Of a DNA stretch of 64,000 nucleotides, positions 52,334 through 60,202 are shown piece by piece (the first letter of the stretch is position 1; every line of letters starts with the position of its first letter). The notes under the pieces are model-generated. The model had not been told where the DNA came from. It saw only the letters and a list, made by a program, of their open reading frames with translations, and made no database searches. Source of the DNA: Novosphingobium cyanobacteriorum (GTDB lineage: Bacteria; Pseudomonadota; Alphaproteobacteria; Sphingomonadales; Sphingomonadaceae); contig NZ_JAROCY010000009.1 of assembly GCF_029436685.1 (NCBI RefSeq), positions 62,001 through 126,000 on the forward strand, written 5' to 3'. The position numbers were made by a program, and so were the translations under genes.

Positions 52334-53914
52334 TCAGGAGAATGATCCGATCGTGCGGATCAACCCGTCCAGGTCCCTGCCTTCGCCATCACGAATGGCG
52401 GTCTCGCGCAGGCGACGCGCCCATTGCACGGCGTCTTCACGCCCATTCAACTTGCCAATGGTATCGAGCACCCGGGTGAACTTGGATTTGCCCCGGTCGT
52501 GCGTGTCGGAGTATCCTTTGATCAGTCTGCGGCACTTCAGCACTTCCACGCCCAGCTCATAATCCTTGTGCGCTGCCTCGCTGACGCGGACCAGCCAATC
52601 GGCGATGTGCGCCGTCTCTGTCTGGTGGCGCAGTGATGCGCGTCGCCATCCGCGCAACCCGCCCACTACATACAGGACTACGAACCAACCGATCGAATAA
52701 GTCCGCACCCGACGGCCCTTGTCGATCCTGCGGTCCAGCCAGCCGTAGAATCCGGCCTTGCTCTGCAGCCAGCGTGCAAGTCTGGCGGGCAATATGCCGG
52801 CCAGCTCCTCCAAGCGCGGGTGCATGTATTCCGTTGTTTGCAGGATCTGGTCTTCGCCCACGCCGATCTCCCCGGCTATGCGCTTCCTGCGTTGCGCTCG
52901 CGTCTTCAGGTCAGCAACGCGCACGATGTCGTCATATACCATTGCATTCGCAAGGTATTTCGCTGCCTGAAAGGTCAGTTCGTGGTCGCGGCCGGCGCCC
53001 TTGAGCGAACGGTCCAGCTCCAGTAAGCCCTGCAACCGCGCCAGATACTCTGCGCCATAGGCAACGTCCTGGAAATCGACTACCTTGGCCAGCCCATGCA
53101 GTGCCATTTCTGTCACCCGCTGCGGCAGCCCCATGGCCTCAACCCGGCGCGCCAGACCTTCCATGCGCGCATCGGCGAAGCGCGGCATCCGTCCCGTTGG
53201 TGCCATCTCCGCCGGCTTTTCGGCCACTGCAGGCACTTGGGGCTCCTCTCGGCCCTGCGCCCGGTCGAACGCCGCGTCGAATGTGCGCAAGCTTGCCGCC
53301 ACACCCTTGCCCTCGGCGGAAATCACCGCGTGATAGGCTTCGCGGGGGAAGGGCAGGGCGCCCGATCCCGCCAGCGCGCCGAACATGGCGGCAGAGATCA
53401 CGCTGCCATTGGCTGTAGCTAGAGCGTCCATGTCAAACACCACCAGCCGTCGGGCAGTCACGCCAGTCGCATCGTTCACTGCACTGCTGTCGGCAATGCC
53501 CAGCCCTGGCGCGCTCTTTTCCGATATTGCCAGTGCGCGGTGATCCGATGCGATCAGCGTGGTCCGTTCTGGCGTGACGATTCCGCGCAGGATTGATCGG
53601 CCCGCTTCCATGAACTCGGATGCGATCACGATGTCGACATCGCCCGGCGTAGGCATCTGCGCCAGAATTGGCTTCAGCCCGTCCTGCGCAGGCATCATCT
53701 CCACATAGTATATCGTCGCGCCGGTTCGCTGGGCCACGCCGGGCACCGATGTGGATTGGGCCACCCAGCCCGCATCTTCGGCCAGCCGCACCACCCATCC
53801 GGTCAACACGCCGCCGCCCTGTCCACCCATCGCCACGATGGCGATCGAAATCGGCCGCTCGGTCGCCTCGCCAGCGGGGGCGATCGCCAGTCGCACGGTT
53901 TCGTCTCTAAGCAT
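52334..53914 (-). CDS. iorB: Indolepyruvate ferredoxin oxidoreductase, beta subunit
   Basis: 526-aa gamma-domain (POR/KOR gamma) protein with the ThDP-partner motif AMGGQGGGVLTGWVVRLAEDAG near residue 28 and QSTSVPGVAQRTGATIYYVE. The extra C-terminal half (about 220-526, helical) is the DUF6537-like extension seen in proteobacterial iorB. With IorA it oxidatively decarboxylates aryl-pyruvates to aryl-acetyl-CoA, reducing ferredoxin. ATG 53914 overlaps the iorA stop (TGATG). Confidence 0.87.
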   Translation of the reverse strand: MLRDETVRLAIAPAGEATERPISIAIVAMGGQGGGVLTGWVVRLAEDAGWVAQSTSVPGVAQRTGATIYYVEMMPAQDGLKPILAQMPTPGDVDIVIASEFMEAGRSILRGIVTPERTTLIASDHRALAISEKSAPGLGIADSSAVNDATGVTARRLVVFDMDALATANGSVISAAMFGALAGSGALPFPREAYHAVISAEGKGVAASLRTFDAAFDRAQGREEPQVPAVAEKPAEMAPTGRMPRFADARMEGLARRVEAMGLPQRVTEMALHGLAKVVDFQDVAYGAEYLARLQGLLELDRSLKGAGRDHELTFQAAKYLANAMVYDDIVRVADLKTRAQRRKRIAGEIGVGEDQILQTTEYMHPRLEELAGILPARLARWLQSKAGFYGWLDRRIDKGRRVRTYSIGWFVVLYVVGGLRGWRRASLRHQTETAHIADWLVRVSEAAHKDYELGVEVLKCRRLIKGYSDTHDRGKSKFTRVLDTIGKLNGREDAVQWARRLRETAIRDGEGRDLDGLIRTIGSFS

Positions 53915-56070
53915 CAGGCAAACTCCACCGAGATGCGGCGGCGGGCGCGATAGGCCTGCAGCAAGCCGATCACGGCCATTGTCACGCGGGACTTGGTCCG
54001 GTCCCACCAGGTCGGGTTGTGGATCACGTCGGCGCGGTAGAACGACGGGCACAGTACTGCCGCTTCCGAAACCTCGCCGCAGTTGCCGCAGCCCACGCAG
54101 GAATTGTCGATCGCCGCAACCGGATCGTCGCGCAGCGGATCATCCAGTTGCTTGACCGATAGCGAGGGGCAGCCCGACAGGCGGATGCAGGCGTGGTCAC
54201 CCGTGCACACATCCTCGTCCACGCCAAAGCGTTCCTTCACCACACGCTGGCCGCCCTTGATCGCCTTGGCGATCTGCGGTTTCACCCGGCGCTGCTTGTT
54301 CAGCATGCATTCCGATGATGCGATGATGATCTTGGGGCCTTCTTCGGGCGTAGTCAGTGCTTCGGTCAACACCTCCTTCATCCGGCCTACGTCATAGGTG
54401 CGGTCCACTTCGCGCACCCAGGTCGCGCCCACACCCTCCACCGCCTTGATGATCGGGTTGTTGGTCTTGCGATTCCTGTTCGGCGCGCGGGATGAAAGGA
54501 TGTCCTGCCCCCCCGTGGCCGAAGAGTAGTAATTGTCCACAATCAGGAACACGCCGTCGTGCTTGTTGAACACGGCGTTGCCGATGCCGCTGGTCAGGCC
54601 GTTGTGCCAGAACCCGCCGTCTCCCATCACCGCGATTGACCGCTTTCCGCCCTTCTGGCTGAACGCGGCTGACGATGCAGCGCCCAGTCCGAAGCCCATC
54701 GTCGTGGTGCCGATGTTGAACGGTGGCAGGATCGAAAACAGGTGGCAGCCGATATCGGCCGAAACGTGGTGCTCCCCCAAATCCTGCTGGACCATCTTCA
54801 TTGCCGCAAAGATCGGGCGTTCCGGGCACCCCGTACACAGCCCCGGCGGCCGGCTCGGCACCACGGACTTCAACCGCTCCACCTCAGGCAGCGCCAGCAC
54901 CGGGCGAGCATCGGGCAGCGGCGGCCGGTTGCCCCGCAGGTGGGGATGGTTCTGGTCCAGGAATGCGTTGATCCCCTCCATCAGCGCCTGCACCGAATAA
55001 TCGCCGCCCATCGGCAGCACGTCCTTGCCATGCACCCGCGTTGGTGCATCCTTGCGCTTCAGGATGGTGTTGACTGCCTGTTCCAGGTATTCGGGCTGCC
55101 CTTCCTCCACCATCAGGATCGCGTCCTTGCCCGCCGCAAAGGCGGCGATTTCGCTGTCGATCACGGGGTAGGTCACGTTCATCACATAAAGCGGCACCTG
55201 CGTCCGGCCATAGGCGTCCGACAGGCCCAGGTGCTGCAATGCGCGGATCACGTTGTTGTACATCCCGCCCTGCAGCACGATGCCAACCTTGCCCTCCCGC
55301 GGACCGAACCACTCGTTCAGCCGGTTCTCCCGAACGAAGTCGATCGCTGCGGGCAGGCGGCGCAGGATCTTCTCCTGTTCATGCTGATAGGCGGCAGGCG
55401 GCAGTACGATCCGGTCAAGGTCGCGTGTCGGTGTTTCCAGTGCATCACGCAGAGTGAACTCTGGACGCACGTTGTCCTTCGCCACGAAGCTGCCATGCAT
55501 GTGGCAGGTCCGCACCCGCACTTCCAGCATGACCGGCGTGTTCGATGCCTCGGAAAGCTGGAAACCTTTTTCGATCAAGTCGACGATACAGCCATGATCG
55601 GGGCGCGGATCGAGCAGCCACATCTGCGATTTCATGGCAAAGGCGTGGGTGCGTTCCTGCATGATCGAGGAGCCTTCGCCATAGTCCTCGCCGATGATCA
55701 CCATAGCGCCGCCGGTAACCCCGCCAGATGCGAGGTTGGCCAGCGCGTCGGAGGCGACATTGGTGCCCACCGTTGATTTCCACGCGACGGCCCCGCGCAG
55801 AGGATACATGACAGAGGCCGAGAGCATCGCCGCCGCCGTCGCCTCGTTGGCCGAACTCTGGAAGTTCACGCCCAGCTCGTCGAGAATGTCCTTTGCGTCC
55901 GAAAGCACGTCCATCAGATGCGAGATGGGCGAGCCTTGATAGCCCCCGACATACGAAACACCCGCCTGCAACAGACCCTTGGTGATCGCAAGGATGGCCT
56001 CGCCCTTGAAGGTCTCGCCGTCACCCAGGCGGAGGTGTTCTACTTCTTTCGCAAACGAGCGCTCCGCCAT
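53914..56070 (-). CDS. iorA: Indolepyruvate ferredoxin oxidoreductase, alpha subunit
   Basis: 718-aa subunit. Pyrimidine-binding domain opens with GYQGSPISHLMDVL; the ThDP/Mg motif GDGGFWHNG with IVDNYYSSATGGQ is near residue 480. The C-terminal ferredoxin-like region has C-T-G-D-H-A-C and SCVGCGNCGE-type cysteines for Fe-S clusters. Makes arylacetyl-CoA from phenyl-, hydroxyphenyl- or indole-pyruvate. GAGAGGCAGG precedes ATG 56070. A strong palindromic operator lies just upstream. Aerobic bacteria use it when aromatic amino acids are the carbon source. Confidence 0.9.
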   Translation of the reverse strand: MAERSFAKEVEHLRLGDGETFKGEAILAITKGLLQAGVSYVGGYQGSPISHLMDVLSDAKDILDELGVNFQSSANEATAAAMLSASVMYPLRGAVAWKSTVGTNVASDALANLASGGVTGGAMVIIGEDYGEGSSIMQERTHAFAMKSQMWLLDPRPDHGCIVDLIEKGFQLSEASNTPVMLEVRVRTCHMHGSFVAKDNVRPEFTLRDALETPTRDLDRIVLPPAAYQHEQEKILRRLPAAIDFVRENRLNEWFGPREGKVGIVLQGGMYNNVIRALQHLGLSDAYGRTQVPLYVMNVTYPVIDSEIAAFAAGKDAILMVEEGQPEYLEQAVNTILKRKDAPTRVHGKDVLPMGGDYSVQALMEGINAFLDQNHPHLRGNRPPLPDARPVLALPEVERLKSVVPSRPPGLCTGCPERPIFAAMKMVQQDLGEHHVSADIGCHLFSILPPFNIGTTTMGFGLGAASSAAFSQKGGKRSIAVMGDGGFWHNGLTSGIGNAVFNKHDGVFLIVDNYYSSATGGQDILSSRAPNRNRKTNNPIIKAVEGVGATWVREVDRTYDVGRMKEVLTEALTTPEEGPKIIIASSECMLNKQRRVKPQIAKAIKGGQRVVKERFGVDEDVCTGDHACIRLSGCPSLSVKQLDDPLRDDPVAAIDNSCVGCGNCGEVSEAAVLCPSFYRADVIHNPTWWDRTKSRVTMAVIGLLQAYRARRRISVEFA

Positions 56071-56093
56071 GACCTGCCTCTCAAATCTCGATT

Positions 56094-56111
56094 CCTATGC
56101 AAATGCATAGG
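56094..56111. promoter_or_regulatory. 18-bp inverted-repeat operator upstream of iorA
   Basis: CCTATGCA and TGCATAGG are perfect reverse complements separated by AA. It lies 24 bp upstream of the iorA start. Its left half extended by AAATG (TATGCAAATG) is shared with the ligase operon promoter. A MarR-type regulator from the intervening pair could bind both; the repeat is seen, the partner is inferred. Confidence 0.6.
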
Positions 56112-56144
56112 TTGAGATGTAAAGCAGGTCAAGGTGCCACCGGC

Positions 56145-57074
56145 CTAGATTGGCGTGCCCGCCAGCGCTCGCGCTTCGTAGTAGGGGGCGATTGCCTTCA
56201 CGACCGCAGCTGTCTCGTTGCGCGTGTACCCCAGCAGGGCAACCATCGCCGGATCCGGCTCATATGCGATCTGCGTGGTCCTTCCTGCATAGAGCGATTC
56301 GTCAACGAACACCGGGTGCGGCTCGTCGCGCACATGGCGGATCGGACCTCGTCCCATGCCTTCGAGGAGCAGATTGCAGTAATGCTCGTACGTCCAAGTT
56401 TCGTCCCCCATGAGGTACGCGGCGCCGCCTTCACCCCGTTCGATCGCACCCGCTGCGGCTTCGGCAAAGGCATTGGTTGAAATGAAGTTGGAGCCGCCAG
56501 GAATGATCCACGCATCGTCCCCTTCTGCGATCAGGAATCGCACCAACGCGTCGATCGGTAGCGAACTTACGCCGTCCACCTTCCCCGGCACGAACGGGGC
56601 ATTCAGCGAGCAGACCCGGAAGGTATCGTCCGAAAGCGCCAGCAGCGCTTTTTCCGCTGCAAGGCGGGATCGAAGGTAAGGCTCGCCAGCCACCACTTCG
56701 GGCGCCACCAGATGCGGGTAATAGGTACCCACATAAACGCAGCAGGCCATGCCGGCGCGCTTGGCCCGCGCGATGAACGCTGGAACCCCGATCGTGTTCG
56801 CGTGGTGGAAATGGTTTCGCTCGGCATCATCGGGTGGAACCTGGCGCAGGTCGTTCCCGGCCGCGAATACCAGTGTGTCGAAAGGGGCTAGCCTCGCCTT
56901 GTTGATTGCAGGATCCAAGAAGCTTCCCTGCATAAAAGCGATACCATCCAGGCCCCCTTTTGCCGGGGCGCGGCGGCCCATGATTGTCACGTCATGGCCA
57001 AGTGATCTCAAGTGGACAGCGATAGCACCGCCGATCAGGCCGGCTCCCCCGACAACAAGAACACGTCGCATCAT
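56145..57074 (-). CDS. NAD-dependent epimerase/dehydratase family protein (atypical SDR)
   Basis: 309-aa extended SDR with the binding motif GGAGLIGGAIAVHLRSLGH at residues 8-26. The tyrosine motif reads Y-L-R-S-R (EPYLRSRLAAEKALL), so the usual Lys is Arg. C-terminal substrate region contains WTYEHYCNLLLEGMGRG. Substrate unknown: sugar nucleotide epimerases and aldehyde/ketone reductases share this fold. GGGGGAGAAAAG precedes ATG 57074. It lies upstream of iorA with 74 bp between its stop and the iorA start; it could be transcribed with iorAB. Confidence 0.8.
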   Translation of the reverse strand: MMRRVLVVGGAGLIGGAIAVHLRSLGHDVTIMGRRAPAKGGLDGIAFMQGSFLDPAINKARLAPFDTLVFAAGNDLRQVPPDDAERNHFHHANTIGVPAFIARAKRAGMACCVYVGTYYPHLVAPEVVAGEPYLRSRLAAEKALLALSDDTFRVCSLNAPFVPGKVDGVSSLPIDALVRFLIAEGDDAWIIPGGSNFISTNAFAEAAAGAIERGEGGAAYLMGDETWTYEHYCNLLLEGMGRGPIRHVRDEPHPVFVDESLYAGRTTQIAYEPDPAMVALLGYTRNETAAVVKAIAPYYEARALAGTPI

Positions 57075-57264
57075 CTTTTCTCCCCCTTTGACCGACCGAC
57101 CGGGGAGTCCATCCCGGCTGGAGGCCAATCACCCACCCGGTCGTTGCCGGTGTCGGATTGAGGTATGAAGACCCCAAGCCGGCATGTCGACCATTCATGG
57201 AGGGCCGCGCGGAGATCACTGCACGACAGGGTCAGAGGCAGGGCAGGGGCAGTTCGGCTTCAGG

Positions 57265-58566
57265 TCAGGCCAGTGTCAGGTCAACCCGCTGCAGGTTGAG
57301 GCTGAATCCTGGCATCGATCGTTTGAGCACACCAGTCTCGATTATCGTGCGCTCTTGCGCGGTGGTGGCCTTAGCCAGTGCAGCCTCCAGTTCGCCCTCG
57401 TGTGCACCGAACTCGCGAATGCCCTTCAGGTCGGGCCATACCAGCCAGAACGACTTGCCATCCGGTGCTATCCATCCCGGTGCGATTTGCGGGGCATAGG
57501 CGCGTGAAAGCGGATCACCGCCTGGGGTCCAGGCCGTGTCCTCGTGGATCTGGCGCCACGGGCCGGTCGGCCTCTCGGCCACCCACAGGCCCATATAGCT
57601 CGGCTTGCCGAACTCCGTGCCATCGTCTGCCACGCCGATGCCGGCGCTCGCCATCATGTAAAGGCCGAGCGGCGCATTGTAGACCACGCTGGGCAGCCAT
57701 GATTCAACCACAAGATCGCCGGGAAACAGGTTCACGCTGTTCACCCATCCGCGCGGGAAGGTGTGGACCGGCCGGTGCTCGGCAATGTCGGCGCTCCAGC
57801 GCGGTTTCCCGGCGGAATCATGGCCGGCAAAGAAGCGATAGCTCTGCCGCAGGGCCAGGTCCTGCGGTCGTGCGCGGAACAGCACAAGTTCGTTCATCAT
57901 GCCGTCGGTGCTGCCGTTCAGCCCATAGACGTAGACATAGCCGTCCGGCGCCGGCCTGCCCGCGCCATGCTGCAGAACGCTCAGCAGCGAAAAGCAGCCA
58001 CCGGGTTCGAAGAACACCATGCGCTCGCGGGTCTGGTCCTTCCAATCTTCCCACACCACCGGCGTCGATCCGTCCTGGTTGTGCCACGTTTTGCCGTTGT
58101 CGGTGGAATAGACCAGCTTTGCCCCGGTCCAATGGCGCGGCCGATCCTCTGCATGGTCCAGTGTGCCCAGGAACTGATGGATCGTGCTGCCGGTCTGGAT
58201 CACACCGTGGCCATAGTAATGCGGCGCTTCTGCCGGGCGTTCCGATCGGTTCAGCACCGGATAGCCGGGAAGGGCGGCGAAGCGCGCGTCCAGCGGGCCG
58301 CCTGTCATCTGCCAGATGCGCGTGCTGTAGAATTCGCGCGGGGGCTCCGCCCATCCCGGACTGTCGTTCACCACGATCAGCTGCGATCCGTCGGGCCGCA
58401 GCGTCATCTTGTAGCCATCGCCCAGTCCGCCCAGGTTGCGTATGGTCTCGTCCCGCCGAACCGCGCCGGTAACCCGGGGCAGGGCACCGGCCAGCGCTCG
58501 GCCGGCACCAACCAGGGCTACGGTAGAGGCCAGGCCCTGAACGAGCATTTCGCGCCGGGTGGCCAT
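57265..58566 (-). CDS. Tat-exported DUF4185-like beta-propeller protein
   Basis: 433-aa protein with a twin-arginine-type signal (TRREMLVQGLASTVALVGAGRALAG). The mature part reads like a five-bladed propeller of the DUF4185/glycosidase group: GLGDGYKMTLRPDGSQLIVVNDS, ending in APGWIAPDGKSFWLVWPDL. No catalytic residues can be assigned. Starts 4 bp after the stop of the 273-aa exported protein, so they are co-transcribed. Role in the envelope or in extracellular substrate processing is unknown. Confidence 0.75.
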   Translation of the reverse strand: MATRREMLVQGLASTVALVGAGRALAGALPRVTGAVRRDETIRNLGGLGDGYKMTLRPDGSQLIVVNDSPGWAEPPREFYSTRIWQMTGGPLDARFAALPGYPVLNRSERPAEAPHYYGHGVIQTGSTIHQFLGTLDHAEDRPRHWTGAKLVYSTDNGKTWHNQDGSTPVVWEDWKDQTRERMVFFEPGGCFSLLSVLQHGAGRPAPDGYVYVYGLNGSTDGMMNELVLFRARPQDLALRQSYRFFAGHDSAGKPRWSADIAEHRPVHTFPRGWVNSVNLFPGDLVVESWLPSVVYNAPLGLYMMASAGIGVADDGTEFGKPSYMGLWVAERPTGPWRQIHEDTAWTPGGDPLSRAYAPQIAPGWIAPDGKSFWLVWPDLKGIREFGAHEGELEAALAKATTAQERTIIETGVLKRSMPGFSLNLQRVDLTLA

Positions 58567-58570
58567 TGTC

Positions 58571-59392
58571 TTACTTGATCTCGTCTGCGGTCTTCATTTC
58601 GACCGTGCCGTCTTCCTTTACCCGGAACAGCGGGTCTTCGCGGTCGCAAAAGTATTCCATGATCTGGTAATCAGGGTTGCGCTTATAGCCATAGGTGAAG
58701 CGATAGGGTTCGCTCAGTACCTTTGGATCGTCGATGGTGATCTGGTTCTCGATCAGGCCCGGCCCGGTCACCTTGATGCGCTCCGTGATCGTCATTTCAA
58801 GACTGTGCGGGATCTCGAAGAACCGGGTTTCCGGCTTTACGCCCTTGGTGGTCACGATCAGCGTGTCACCCTCCCAATGCCCTACCGACATGCCATAGAA
58901 GTTGGGCGTCATCTCTTCCAGGGGGGGCATCGTCTTGTTCAAGTAGATGCGCCGCGTCTGGGTCAGGAATTCTGCCAGCACGGTCACCTGCCCCGGCGTT
59001 TGCAGGAACTCCAGGGGGAAAATCGCGCCCATGATCGAAGGCATGCCTTCTGGCAGGCACTGCGTGCTGGCATCCACCAGCGGGGTGCCCGCCTTCAGCT
59101 TGGCATCGCGGTTGGCGCGCAGCGTCTTCCATTCTGTTGCATAGGGTTCGCGCAACTTCGGCCCGTCGCCTGGCACGGGCAGCTCCAGGAACGTGTTTTC
59201 CTCGCCTGCGAAAGGATCGGGATAGATTTCCCACACGCCGTTGATGTCTGGTGCTTGGGTGGCAGGCGCGGCTGCCGCAGCAGGTGCGGCCGCCTTGGCC
59301 GGCGCATCGGCGGCCCGGGCGCTCACCGAGGCGAAGGCGACGGGTGCCATTGCAGCCACGCAGACCAGCAGGGCGGAGTTGCGAAGACGCAT
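58571..59392 (-). CDS. Exported protein of unknown function (DUF6152-associated)
   Basis: 273-aa secreted protein: signal peptide to about ASVSARA, an Ala/Pro-rich linker (AAAPAAAAAPATQAPD), then a beta-rich domain DINGVWEIYPDPFAG, MPSIMGAIFPLEFLQTPGQV, YLNKTMPPLEEMTPNFYGMS, HWEGDTLIVTTKG, with Cys in TQCLPE and YFCDRE. This type recurs in sphingomonads beside DUF6152 genes, with no known function. AAGGGAG precedes ATG 59392. A much longer frame (to 61480) is antisense to the regulator and not coding. Confidence 0.78.
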   Translation of the reverse strand: MRLRNSALLVCVAAMAPVAFASVSARAADAPAKAAAPAAAAAPATQAPDINGVWEIYPDPFAGEENTFLELPVPGDGPKLREPYATEWKTLRANRDAKLKAGTPLVDASTQCLPEGMPSIMGAIFPLEFLQTPGQVTVLAEFLTQTRRIYLNKTMPPLEEMTPNFYGMSVGHWEGDTLIVTTKGVKPETRFFEIPHSLEMTITERIKVTGPGLIENQITIDDPKVLSEPYRFTYGYKRNPDYQIMEYFCDREDPLFRVKEDGTVEMKTADEIK

Positions 59393-59514
59393 GCAGAATT
59401 CTCCCTTGCGGCGCGGTGCAATGCCGTCCGCCTTTGTCTGTTCGGGTGATCGGTACGGGTGTTCTGGGGCAGGGGACGGATAGTCGGCCCCTGCCATCCC
59501 GATTTGGCCGTTGC

Positions 59515-59901
59515 TCACCAGCCGCTCAGCGTGCGGCCGTCCGCCACCTTGATGGTCTTCAGCATCCCACCCGGCTTGCCGTTGCGCAGCGGATAGAACG
59601 TGATGTCCACGGTGTCGCCGGCCTTCAGCGTGTTGGGCTTCCAACCTGCCCGGCTCATCATGTTCACGCTGCTGCACTCCAGCGCATAGCGAGTGATGCC
59701 GGCGCCTTCCCGCACGTTCACCACCACGAACGAATGCGGATTGGTAAAGCGGAATTCCGCTACAGTTGCCTTTGCCTTCGTGCTGATCTTGGTCTGGTCG
59801 AACATGGCGAAGGAATGGTGGGCAACGGCCGGGGCCGCCGCAAACAGGGCAAGGGCACCCGCTCCGATCAGGGCGGCGGCGGTCTTGCGAATGCGGTTCA
59901 T
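59515..59901 (-). CDS. DUF6152 family exported protein
   Basis: 128-aa small secreted protein. Signal peptide (KTAAALIGAGALALFAAAPAVA) followed by HHSFAMFDQ, the DUF6152 hallmark, and FRFTNPHSFVVVNV. Beta-barrel-like exported proteins of unknown function. AGAGGAG precedes ATG 59901. It leads the operon that continues to the 273-aa protein and the Tat-exported one. It is divergent from the membrane-anchored regulator. Confidence 0.82.
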   Translation of the reverse strand: MNRIRKTAAALIGAGALALFAAAPAVAHHSFAMFDQTKISTKAKATVAEFRFTNPHSFVVVNVREGAGITRYALECSSVNMMSRAGWKPNTLKAGDTVDITFYPLRNGKPGGMLKTIKVADGRTLSGW

Positions 59902-60202
59902 GTGGTACTCCTCTCGATCGATCAGGCCTGCCGGGACAGCGGCGTTCTTGGCGGCCCCCGCGCATCAGGTGGTCCGCACTGCGGCTCACCCGGCCACTGC
60001 CTTGGCAGGATGATCGATTGATGTGGCCGAACCACCTGATTCCGAAGTCGATTACAGTTGTGAAACCGTTACAGTAGCGGCAAGGTGCCCGAATTATGCT
60101 GCTTGGCGCACCTTTGTCCTGCTGGACTAGGGGGGGGTGGTTGTCTGTTCCATTTTTGCAACAGAGATTGCATGAATTCTGGAATTGTTGATATTTGATC
60201 GA
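59902..60202. other. Intergenic region between DUF6152 operon and membrane regulator
   Basis: 301 bp of divergent control region without a gene. TTACAGT occurs at 60052-60058 and 60069-60075, and the nonamer CCGTTACAG at 60066 also lies upstream of the TonB receptor at 34717. AAGGTGC (60082) and GCACCTT (60108) form an inverted repeat. A GGGGGGGG run lies near 60131. The DNA near the regulator start is AT-rich. Confidence 0.4.
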
